From Fremontodendron californicum (lineage: Eukaryota > Streptophyta > Magnoliopsida > Malvales > Malvaceae): 64,000 bases of DNA. Positions 45,468 to 57,500 of the stretch are shown piece by piece. Within the stretch, counting starts at the first letter, position 1; each line of letters opens with the position of its first letter. The notes beneath the pieces are model-generated. The model had not been told where the DNA came from. It saw only the letters and a list, made by a program, of their open reading frames with translations, and ran no database searches. The DNA lies in the NCBI GenBank assembly GCA_030761205.1, contig JAULJL010000027.1, positions 6,143,001 through 6,207,000 of the forward strand, given 5' to 3'. The translations under genes were made by a program, and so were the position numbers.

Positions 45468-48400
45468 ATGTTGCTTCCAGGTGGTGGGTTAGGGATGAAT
45501 TCTACAATGAATGATATGAACTTGATTCAAGCACAAAGGCATCTGGTCAGGGATATTGGTGAGGAGATTGATTTGGAGATTGGACCTGGAGACGATGACC
45601 ATTCATTTGCCAACACTCCTTCTCTCCTTGGTGGCCCATCACAACAACCTTCTGCAGAAGAGCAGGATGAAACTAAGCAGATGCCAATGGTCTCTCAACT
45701 CCCAAATGATGATCAAGATGTTTTGAAGGCACAACCTGCAAAAAGGAAGAAGAAGGTTGTGAAAAGATGGAGAGAGGAATGGGCTGATACTTACAAGTGG
45801 GCATATGTTGATGTGAAGGAAGGAACAGCAAGGATATTCTGCTCTGTTTGTAAAGAATATGGTAGAAAGCATAGAAGGAATCCTTATGGCAATGAAGGAA
45901 GTAGAAACATGCAGATGAGTGCATTGGAAGAGCACAATAATAGTTTGCTTCACAAGGAGGCTCTCCGTCTCCAAATGGCCTCGAAGGATAAGATTGTTGT
46001 TGATAAACCCATTTATGTAAAAGGTTAGTCACCTCAATCTGGCATATTTAGTATGTTGATTAGATTGATGCGAACAATGCTCATCGTAAGCCATTAGATT
46101 TTGCTATTTTAAGCTTCCACTTATGCAGAAGCCTTAAACTCTTTAATCTTGTTGTGCTGAAGCATTAACTGTTATTATTATTATTTTAATTGCAATGTGG
46201 TATTATTATATCTAGTATAGGGAACTTGAATCATTATATCAAAGTACATTTAACTCAGATTAATGCAATATACCATTGAATGAGCCTGCTGTAGTATGTA
46301 ATCTGGAAGACAGCTTTCAAATGACCATTAGAATACAAAAGCTAGAGGTGTTTTAAATTCTTAAAATAAAAAGTATGAATGGGAGTCCAATCAGAAAATT
46401 TGTATTTTCTCTCAAGCTTCTGCTGGTGCACAACTAAAACTCTTAATGAGTGACAAAAGAATGGTGTCTGTCATTACAGATTTAAAACTTTGTTCTGACA
46501 CAGAACATTGTTCTTGTTAGCATTACTATAAATTATATCTATAGGCTGTTAAAGGACTGCACAATTCTTTTTTCTCTACCCCTTCTGAATATTTAGTTAA
46601 CTTTTTTAAAAAAAGGTAATTGCAGCATAAAGCATAATAAAAATATTGCATCTGTATCAGTGGAATTTGTCAGAATGAACTATTGGAGGTTTTAACTCAT
46701 CCTCCTGTTATCCTGAACTAAATAGCCCTGGGATAAATCGTAATGATTGTTTTAATTATGTGATGCTAGCATGCATATGTTTTAACACACTGATCATTCC
46801 AAATGATAGTTTTAGTTTCTTTTTCCCCCTTAGAAAAGGATTAATTATCTAACCTTTATGTTCGTTTTGGCTATCCTTTGGAAAATATTTCCTCAATTGA
46901 AGCTCTTATGTCTAAAACGGCTGGATCAATCATTGAAGCTGCACAGAAAAGGGACCCCCATGAAGCTGAGTTCATACAGTCTGTCCAAGAAGCTGTTCAT
47001 GCTTTAGACAGAGTGATTGCAAAAAATTCCCAGTGAGTTTTTCTAAAAGAGTTTAAGTTATATATGATTTGATCTTCATTATTTGAAGTAAAGAGTCCTC
47101 AGTCAAATGTACTACGGGTCTCATCTTGCTCCATTTTACTTCAGTTATGTCAACATCATGGAGCGCTTGTTAGAACCGGAACGTATGATTATTTTTCGAG
47201 TTCCATGGGTGGATGATAGAGGTGAAACACTTGTCAATCGAGGCTTCAGGGTACACTTTAACCAGGCATTGGGTCCTTGTAGGGGTGGTATTCGTTTTCA
47301 TCCAAAAATGAACTTAAGTGTTGCCAAATTTCTTGGTTTTCAACAGGTACTTTCTGCGCTTTCCATTTCATGTTAATTTACTCATTCTTAACTCAGTTCC
47401 AGATAGCGAGTTTTCTCAAGCTTTACCTTTAAGTGCATCCTAGATAACTGTTGCTTATGGAAACTCCAAATTTGTTGGTTAGGCCAGCTCCTGAACACAT
47501 GTCAGCAGAAGATAAATAGAAAACACAAAATCTGTTTGATTGCTAATAAAAGGAACTACTTATTCAGAATGGTAGCAAAAATAAAATGGGTAATGACAAA
47601 TTCTTTTGGCTTTTAAAAATCTCCTAATAAGTGATAATTTTTCATTTCACCTGTTTACAGACATTAAAGAATGCTTTATCACCCTACAAACTAGGAGGGG
47701 CAGCAGGTGGAAGTGATTTTGATCCTAAAGGAAAAAGTGATAATGAGGTCAGATCCTTTCTCATATTTTATTAATCTCCATAATGATAACCTTCTTAGAG
47801 ACTCTAGCAATTCCTCTTACAGTTGTTTATGAAACCCACGCTGGCAGATCATGCGGTTTTGTCAAAGTTTCATGAATGAGATATATCGTTATTTTGGTAC
47901 TGACAAGGTAAGTGAGTGAGACCCTGCTCTTATCTGCTTGAATATGCTCGTTAATGTGTAGCCTTGCCTTGCATATCTGATTATCCATTGTATATTTTCA
48001 GGACCTTCCATCAGAGGAAATGGGAGTTGGTATTCGAGAAATGGGATACCTCTTTGGACAATACAGACGTCTAGCTGGTAACTTTCAGGTATTTTGAACA
48101 CTTAAACTTCTATTTTAGTCTTCTTCAGTTCTTACTATGGGTGAATAGTTTCATGATTGCTTAACTTAATTTCTTGAAGATTCAGTGATTACTTGAATTG
48201 TTTTAAGGTCCATACCCTATTTTCTCTTGTATTATTACTTTTTTTTTGGTATGGTACGTGTCACTGGGACTAATGGTCATTGGTGATTTGAAGGTGAAAT
48301 TCTTCGTAGCTGTTGGATTACCACAAGTTTTTGTTTTCTGGTGTGCTCCTTGCTGTAAACCTGTCAAGTTTTGCGCACGGTCATTTGGACTTCAAAGATT

Positions 48401-51400
48401 TGAACAGAATAGAAAGTCTAGTAAACTTGAATATTGTGTTGGAAAATTATGAGACCTAAGAGGGTAACTAACATTTAACCAAGTCATACATTCAGTGTGT
48501 ATGTCTGCGTCTGTGTGTGCATTTTTGGAAGTTTCCCTTTTCTGACACTTCAGCGCATCTATTCCTGTTTGCAGATGCATGTGTAATTTAGAAATAAAAT
48601 TGTTTGTATGCATATTGATTTTGAAAAACACTTTCTGGTACTATGTATTCCTGGAAAATTCAAGACTTGCTTTTATGTTTATTGAGATTGCAGCCTATAT
48701 GTCATTTAAGGATCTTAACTATTATAACAATTCCTAAATTTTCCTTTATATTAATTATATGGGTTGTTAGAGAAATGGAAGTTTTAAGTTATTTAGTGAG
48801 AATTCAAACTGAAATCATAAGGTGGTCTTTATGTCTTCATTTTATTCCTTATGCAGGGAAGTTCTACAGGGCCAAGGATATTCTGGTCAGGTTCTAGCCT
48901 TCGAACTGAAGCAACTGCTTATGGGCTGGTAACTAATATATCATCTCTGCTCAATACTATTTTAAGTGTAGGTAGGTAGTTAAATATCAGGATGAATGCA
49001 TGGATACCTGACTTTGCACCTCTGCATCCATGGAAGCTCCTTATTCTAATTCATTGTTACAATGCTTGTCTTTATAGTGGGTGCAGTTGTTTCTATGTAT
49101 ATATCTCTTTCTGATAGCTTGGAACTTGATAAAGTTTGTATGCTTCTGCAGGTTTTCTTTGCCCAGCTTATTCTTGCGGAGTTGAATAAAGATATCAAAG
49201 GACTGAGGTTAGTTTTGATGCTTATTATTAGCTATAATCAAAAAGCGTATTGTTGCCTTGAGTATAAGCCGCAGTTCTTTGTAATGTTTTCCCTAACTTG
49301 TGCAAATAAAAAAAATGTGGAATTTTCTCTAGTGAATAACTCATGGTCCTTTTTTTTTTCTTTTCAAGACCTGTTAGTCACTTGATATACCAAAAAAGTA
49401 GATTTATTGCAAATGTTGAAGTCCACTACTCCTAGTTGATTCACTAAATTGTTGACATGAAATCTTTCTCCAGATGTGTTGTAAGTGGTTTTGGAAAGAT
49501 TGCAATGCACGTTCTGGAAAAGCTTGTTGCTGTTGGTGCTCTTCCCATTACAGTATCAGGTAATTCTCCATTCCACATTGGGTACATCGGAAAAGTCATT
49601 ACATGTAATGTTGCTGTGCACTTGTTATGCTATAATTGTTACAGAATTCCTTTGGTTTCATTATCATTCTAGCTTAAAAGATTTAGTCACAGTGCAGATT
49701 TCACTTATTTGAATGAAAATTGCTCATACTGAGGCCAAATGAGCTCTCTTGCAGAAAACACATTAGTTTTGCATTTTTTTTTCCTTTTTCCTTTTTTCTT
49801 TTCCCTTTTGCCTTTTTCTTGACAGTTGCAGTTGCACCATGAATTGATGCATTGAGCTAAGGATATTAATTGGTCTATTTCTTGTTTGCAAGTGTTTTAA
49901 TCATGTTAACCTGGTGCTCCTCACTTGTATTTTTCTAATGTACATGGAGACCTTAGCCATTCTATTTTTCATTTTTGCTTCAGAAAAGTGCCTTACAATC
50001 GTATTGAAGTTCATTTTTCATGGCTCTATTTTTTTATTGCCAAGAAGTTCTTTTACGTTGCTTGATATCTAGCTCATCACTTGCTTTGTTTACCCTTTAA
50101 ATTGATTTAGGAAAATGATCCTGATAGTAAACATACAAATATTTGCTTTTCCACTATGTGGAATGAAGCTTGAAAATGCTATTAGTAGGAAATTATGTGA
50201 AGTATAATAGCCTCAGTGCAAGCAAATAAAGTTGGTGGCACATTCAGCTTAGTAAAGATCAGCAAATAAAAGTTGGTTGAAACAGCTGTTCGTCTTTTAA
50301 CACTTGCCTTTGCCTGATATGTGGCACAGATTCAAAGGGATATTTGGTTGATGAGGATGGATTTGATTATATGAAAATATCATTTTTGAGGGATCTCAAA
50401 GCTCAACAAAGAAGTTTGAGGTGTGTTTTCTTCACTGTCATTTCCACACTTAGATGTAAATTTCATTTCTTTTGGTGATTCTTGAGAGCTGCTATTTTAC
50501 ATTTTGAGTATGCAGAGATTATGCAAAGACTTATGCTCGGTCTAAGTACTATGATGAAGCAAAACCTTGGAATGAAAGGTGTGATGTCGCAATTCCCTGT
50601 GGTTCTCAAAATGAAATTGACCAGGCTGATGCCATTAATTTGGTTAATTCAGGTTGTCTTATACTTGTAGAAGGTAGTAGTCCGTGATATGAAGAGCAAA
50701 ACATTTTAATATCTTTCCATCCGGAAGAATTATAATACTAATTATATTAGCTAATAGCTATGTGTTATCGTGATCTTTCTAGGCTCAAATATGCCTTGCA
50801 CTCCTGAAGCAGTTGATGTGTTGAAGAAGGCTAATGTTATCATTGCTCCTGTTATGGCTGCTGGTGCCGGAGGGGTGCGACCTTCACTTTCTCCATCATC
50901 TTGATGTAATTAATTTTCATTATCATAATTCATAAATAGGTTTAATTATGATGCGTTTCTTTCATCTGCTTTTGCTCAAATTTAGAATAGGCTTGATTTT
51001 CCTTCTGAACAAAAGGAATGTTCATGAAATAAATTCTTAATTCTATAATGATATAAGAAGAATATGCAAATCTAGATTTGAATGGTTAAAACCTCAATTC
51101 TTGTGAAGTAAATATATGCACTTTAGAAGCATAAATGTGCTCGTGTCTGATTGTTCATATTCTGATGTATAATGTATTGGAATATGATGCTGTCAAAGGG
51201 GAAGAGAGCCACCAATTTCTCACTTTGATAGCAAATGATTTTTTGTCATAAAGATGCAAAGGAAAATTGAACATAAATTATGAGGGTTATAAGAAAAAGC
51301 ACTGAATTCCAATAGAAAAATTACTTCATTCTCTTCAACAGGAGTCATCTTTTAAACATCAAATGCCAGATATGCTGATTTAGGAGGATGATTTATAGCT

Positions 51401-52822
51401 AAGTTTGTGGACTGGTCTCAATGATTATTTCTGGAATAGCCAAATATTTTGAAGGTGGATGGTAAAGCTAATACTGTTGTGAACATGTCTTTATTCATCC
51501 ATATTGGCATGAATTTTGATTGATGTTATTTATAATTTTACTCTATTTTCTGATTTCATGGCACTTAATTACAGGTTGTTGCAGGAGAAATTGAATTAAA
51601 CCATGAGTGTAATATAATGCATTGGTCTCCGGAGGATTTTGAATCTAAATTACAGGTAAGATTTATATGTGTCTTTGTTAAAGGATGTGTTATTCTAGAG
51701 TAGCATTCATCAGTTTGCTATCACTACCACAATGCAACGTCCTACTCCTATTGTAAATTGGACTTATTCTGGAGCTACATTACTCCTTATTTGCCTCAGT
51801 AAAAGCCATGTACCTATGTACCCTCCGGTGAATTTAGCATATAATAGATTCTTGATAATAGTCAATTCTTGATAACTTTGTGTATTTAACACATAATACC
51901 TTTTATATATTGAAATTGCAAACATCATGTCAGTATGATACTAGTGAATTTGAGTTGGCTTCTTTTGGGTTTACCATTGTAGCTTACTTAAGATTTCTTC
52001 CTTTTTAACTTGACAAATAATTTTATATCTACTTACGACCAAATTTCGTGAGGATTCTTTTCTCTGCACATCAACTTGCAGGAAGCAATGAAACAGACAT
52101 TCCATAGAGCCCTCAAAGCAGCAAATGATTTTGGTTATCAAAAAGAAAGTCCTGAGTAAGTTCTTTTCGGTGTTAGCACTATCATTGTAGTAGTAAGAAA
52201 GCATGGTGGAAAGCCTTTTTCTCATTTATTTTTCTCTTTGGTGAAAGGTACATGAATCAAACACTAGTTTTTATATGCTGCTGATCTTGTGTTCTTACCA
52301 GATTCTTTCACCAAATTGCAGTCGGACTGTTTCTTATTAAAGTAGAAATCAGTTCTACTATACATATTATGCAGTTGCTCTGTTACACGGACTTGGGGAT
52401 GAGTGTTGGATACGGGTATGTGTCCGACATGGGTATACTCAATTTTTTTTTTTAAGTTTTTCCATATATATGAAGGATCATACCTTCATACTCATGTTCG
52501 AATATGTGTCGGGTATTTAAAGAAAATAATATAGTACAGTTTTGCTCTGGACCAAAACCATTCTATAGTATGGCTATTTAGTGATCATTCTTTATACTTT
52601 CCGAAAGGGCTTGGCGGGCTTCGGAAGGTATAATAATGGTTGGAAATGCATTGTTTGAGAACCTAAGATGTAGTAACTGACGTTATGTCCTTGCCAACTC
52701 CAAGAGATCTATTCTTCACTCTCTTTCTTCATTATCGTTTTAACAGGGCTTTGCTACATGGAGCAGTCATCTCTGCTTTTCTGGCTATTGCTCAAGCCAT
52801 GACTGATCAAGGATGTGTATAG
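45468..52822 (+). CDS. glutamate dehydrogenase-like protein with zinc-finger-like N-terminus; active site altered
   Basis: Fifteen coding exons: 45468-46023, 46903-47032, 47145-47346, 47661-47747, 47848-47907, 48002-48088, 48857-48928, 49152-49207, 49474-49559, 50330-50420, 50516-50673, 50783-50874, 51575-51655, 52082-52155, 52747-52822; 1908 nt, 635 residues. An in-frame TGA directly precedes the ATG. Residues 1-185 hold an acidic stretch, a basic stretch (KRKKK, 92-96) and C125, C128, H156, H162, a possible zinc site. From about 190 the fold is that of hexameric NADP-type GDH (GGIRFHP, GGSDFDPKGKSDNE, a GxGxxA dinucleotide motif in VVSGFGKIA, EGSNMPCTPEA). Compared with Clostridium GDH, K89 is R275, K113 is kept (K299), catalytic K125 is A311 and D165 is E351. 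I recall a homolog, At1g51720. Ordinary GDH activity is therefore doubtful. The first coding exon (556 nt) holds the whole N-terminal region. Confidence 0.93.
52379..52545. mobile_element. MITE (8-bp-TSD family), copy C, degraded, in the last GDH-like intron
   Basis: It shares with copies A and B the blocks CGGACTTGGG, GTGTCCGACATGGGTATACTC followed by a T run, ATGAAGGATCATACC, and GTGTCGGGTA. Both termini are eroded and no clean target duplication remains. Confidence 0.6.
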
Positions 52823-54510
52823 AAAAGAAAAGTGTAGAATTATTTGTATGTACACCAAAGCTGTTTCTTGTTTGTCAATTGTCACAACCTATGACCTTCC
52901 TTTGGAGACTGCACTCCATAGCAGGAAACTGGAGCTCATCAACTTTTTTGCTAGGTTTTCAGACCCAGATCTTTGAAGTCGATGCCGGAAAAAAATTTAG
53001 AGATATGACAGATCTCATTGTAACATACATGTAATGTACCTAGTGCTAGTGAAGACAAGGAAAAGGATGACTTTGTTAGAATTTCATTGGAATAGGAATT
53101 CGGACAAGCAACGTGTCATAGTTGTAGGGTTGGAATAGAAACATTTATTCTTGGCCTGCAAGAATTTCCTATAAATTTAAGCTCAGTGCTATGAGTCTGT
53201 GACATACTTTGACAACAACATTAATTGGAAATAAAACATATTATTATTTCTTGTTATTTACGATTCTTTTTTTTTCTTTTTCTTTGTCTTTTTCCTTGAT
53301 GATGGTCATTGAAATTGTTTATATCTCTTTCCTAAATTGAGCACCCCTGGTCGCAGCATACATGTACACTCTACTCTGTAAATGGTGTCTAATGACTCCA
53401 TTGAGTATACTAGTTTTAATGTTAATCTACACAGGAACAAGTATTAGGACACAACCTTAAAATGGAGCCAAGCGATTATGCCTAGACCTGCTCATAACCC
53501 GCTTGGTTCGACGGGTCCGAACTTGGATAAAGATTTTGATAATTTGGATCAATTTGGTCCGAATCATCAAATAAAAAATATTTTTTATTTAAATTTAATT
53601 ATAAAAATATTTTTTTGAATAGTGAAACGTACTTTTGGGTCAAGATGTCTCACTGGCTCACTCTCTTTCTATTTCAAGAAATCCCAGAACTGCATTTTTA
53701 ATCTTAGAAAAATATATTATTTTAAACTTATCAAAAGTATATATATATATATTCAGCTAGGCATAGTTTGCAAGTGGGAATGAAATGATGAAAACCTGAA
53801 AATGTGATTGGGTTTTATAGCTTGAGATTGGAGAAGTTAGAGTTGCAGCTGAAACTGTCCTGCCGAAGAAAATTGGTTGTCATGAAAATGTAAGGCACTC
53901 TTCTCTTTCCTAGGAGCTGTTACTTTGGTTATTCATGGAGGTGACATAATTTTAACTCTTAATTGAGTTCTACTTTTGATAGCACAGGCCATTGAAAAGA
54001 GAATCTCGAGATGAGCAGAGTCCCTAACATACATAAACATTCATGTTTGTTTTTCCCCGACACTTTCATTAATAAACCTCTAATTAATTAGATTAATACT
54101 AATCAATCCTTCCATGAAAATCCCAAATGAGCAAATAAATCCCCCAAAGATGGCATCACAGCTGAGCTAATACAAGTTCATAACCACTACAAGACATGAA
54201 AAATTGTTTTCATCTTTAAATAATAGGCAAATTTTGGTGAATTTTTTACATTAGAGGTGTTGCTTTAAGTAGAAACTCAATGTTACAACATAAATTGTTT
54301 TCCTTCAATTCATTCCATCCTTGCTACTATAGCTAAATTTAAAATGAGCAAGTTTCTAATCATGAAACTAAGGCTTCCCACTTACTGTCAAGTGTCAATG
54401 GAAAAAGTGGGCCAAAATCCATAGTAAATGTATATTGGCACAAATGGTAAACTTCCAATGCCAGGAAGTCCATAAAAAAATATTTATTTCTCAAACTGCA
54501 AGACTTTCTT
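52823..54510. other. tail-to-tail intergenic region of the GDH-like and RWD genes
   Basis: Both 3' UTRs fall here. Positions 53,480-53,660 are a third member of the GGTCCGAAC/CCCGACTCG-type dispersed repeat. A TA run is at about 53,740-53,752. No exon is supported. Confidence 0.45.
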
Positions 54511-57500
54511 TTAGGCAGTTCTCTTTGAAGAGTGAGAGGATGAATCAGGCTTCTCAGCCAGATAGTGCTCAAGCATATCTTCTTCATCATCTGCATTAAA
54601 CAAACAAAAGTGATCAAATAATTTCATTCATCAAATTTTCTAATATTTTAGGCTTCATGTTTACCAAACCATATTATAATTATGAATGTTCTTGGCACAA
54701 TCAAATACCAGTTATAATCTGGTGTGCCAAGAGAGGGACTCACCTTCAAAATCATCATCATCATCAAAATCAATATCAATATCTTCCTCGTCTTCCTCAT
54801 CAGATCCTTCATTGACTGGAGCTGCACCTTTCTGCAGAATAGAAAGTCATTATATTAAAGATGCATTTTCATGAATTAACAGATAAATTCTACTGATATC
54901 ACCCTGTATTCGTTCTTCACCGAGTCATGATTGCTTTCCACCATAGAAAGAAATCAAATAATCCAATTAAATCTCTGGCTGAATAATGTTAAATAGACTT
55001 CTCATCTTGCATATATTTATTTTAACACACAACATAAATTTACTGAGTAAGATTTTTTTCCTTGGATAATTGTCTCAAATTCAACATAGGGGAAAGATAT
55101 AACTTATTCGCAGAAACAATAATGGTTTCAAAAAACTGTTATCAACGGGTACAAGAATTGGAAATAGACCATCCCAAATCCGACCTAATCATTTGAGATT
55201 ATTAGCCAACAATAATGTGCTTGTTTCTGGAATCCTACCAAATCCATGGTACAAGGATATCGATGTTATGTACAATGATATAGAGAGGAAAAATTAGGAA
55301 GTATAAATTACCGCAGTAGCTCTTCCACTTTCAAACCACTGCCTGCCGCTGAGCTTCTTCTCTTTGGGTGCCGTGAGAGCAGACTCGGGCATTAGCCTGA
55401 AATTTGATGCACAGATAGTTTATTTGTTACAATATAATACATGCCTTTCAATTTTCATAGACAGATAGTTTTTTTCTTCTTCTTCTTTTTTAACACATGA
55501 CATCAAGATGAAGAGGTAGATTAACCATAACAAACTAAGGAAACTCTCCATGCACTGAACTAGAAGAGGGAAAGCTAGCACAGAATTATTTCCTGTATTC
55601 CAGGCTATGTTGACGCTCTATTTTTCCTATACATATCAGACACCGAAGTGAATGTTGGTGAGGGATGACCCTCCAAATATAAGGGAAAACTTGTCAAAAA
55701 TTCTACATAATCATGTTAAACATGTACCCCATGTCTCCCATTCATACCCGTGTTTGAGAAATGTAGGTACTAGTCAATGTTATAGCAGACCAAGTCACCT
55801 CTCTAATCTAGGTGCCTTTGTGCTTAATTACCTGTAAAGCCAAGTTTACTCAGACGGAAAACATCTCCAGGATATATTTTTTTTTAAAGGAAGATCTCCA
55901 TGATATGAAATTATGAATTGTATTTCAAAGAGTAGAATGGGAACAGAAACTGCATTTCAGTTATTTCTTCTTTTTCCCTGATGACATGGAACCCTTTATG
56001 GGAAGTGGGAACATTGAGTACATGTACTACCAAGCAAGACGCAGGTGCCATTTAAGTCCAGATTGCCAAGATAGCAACTGAACCCAGGACATGTGACTCA
56101 AGGAAAAACTTTAATGATAACAAGCACAAGGAACTTTAGCACGTTTAGCACTACCAAACTTGCGGACTTGAGAACAAAAACCTAAGATAGAAGTATGTGT
56201 GCTTGCACGTGCACATATGTACAAAAGGCATTCAGCTATCAAACTTACTTGGCTCGCTCTAGTGCCAACTCTGCTTCAAACCTTTCTCTCCAAGCCAAAA
56301 ATGTATCAACAGTAACAGGTTCTCCATGGGGTACGATTACCTGCAAGAGGAAAAGGGTAAGATATAGCTCCTTTTACAAAAGACTAACATCTGGTATTAA
56401 GAGAAAACTTAGTGCTCTCAAACTTGAACAGCATCCTGATTTGAGATCATAATTAGCACAAAGTTTTATGTTGTTCCTCTTGGATTCACCAAGTAGATAC
56501 CTTAAGCCATATGACTTTGTCAGATCTAAACAACAAATGAATCATGCTGCTGCTTTGTTAGATAATATGGGGCATTCTTACAGCAGATTGACCAATTAGC
56601 ATTAAAAGTTCCAAGTGAAGGTCATGAATATTTTAATAATCACACAAACAACAAGGTCCTTAAAATTGTCTACCAGGAAAACATCCACACTTTTATTCAG
56701 TAGATATGGCTTGTCTAAAAGTCTGGCTGCCATAACCGTAACCAGCATAGTATATCTTTGGAATTAGTACTTTCTTTCCTAAATTCACAGTTATTCCCTG
56801 ATCTGAAGAAGCCGTTCCTAATGGGTTACATCATTGAATAAACATCCTTGACATGATCCTGTTGTATGGCAAAGGCCCATGGGTCATTTCCGGATTTTGA
56901 AGTTTGAACATGAGAAGAAAGGCGGTGGGAGCAGTAGAAAAAAAAACCAACAGCCAAGATACTGGATCCAGTTGTTTCAGAGCATATCTTCACAACCTCT
57001 ATGGTTATTATTTATCACCTTCCATCAACATGGATGCATGCACAATGTTAAACAAATACATCCTTCTTCTCAGTCATTGCTTTACATTAAAAGTTACTCG
57101 ACTATCTAACCTCTCCCCTCTTCTCCACAATTTTTTAACACTTAATGCTGTAAATGTCTATGTTGCTCCGACTCTTCATTTTTCTTGAAGTACCCCGTGT
57201 CCTACACCCATATCTGATGCATATCCGGACATGGGTATGGGGATATGATCCTCCAAGGACCTTACAAATACATGAAAATCTTGGAAAAAATTGAACATAC
57301 CTGTGTCCGACACTCACACCCAAGTCCGAGTAACATAGGTAAATGTAACTCTTTTATGATGTTGAGACTTAGTTTCAACTTCCTCATCTCTTCTACACTC
57401 ATTTTCAAGTCATTTTCTTTCTTTACTCGTGAATTTTTTGGGTCCAACTAAGCCTAGTTTGTCCAGCATTGTAACAGATGTCAGTTGACACATTCACATT

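Noticed and set aside
45639..46032. Two overlapping minus-strand frames of 111 and 119 residues
   Set aside because: Antisense to the first GDH-like coding exon, which fits the downstream exons in frame.
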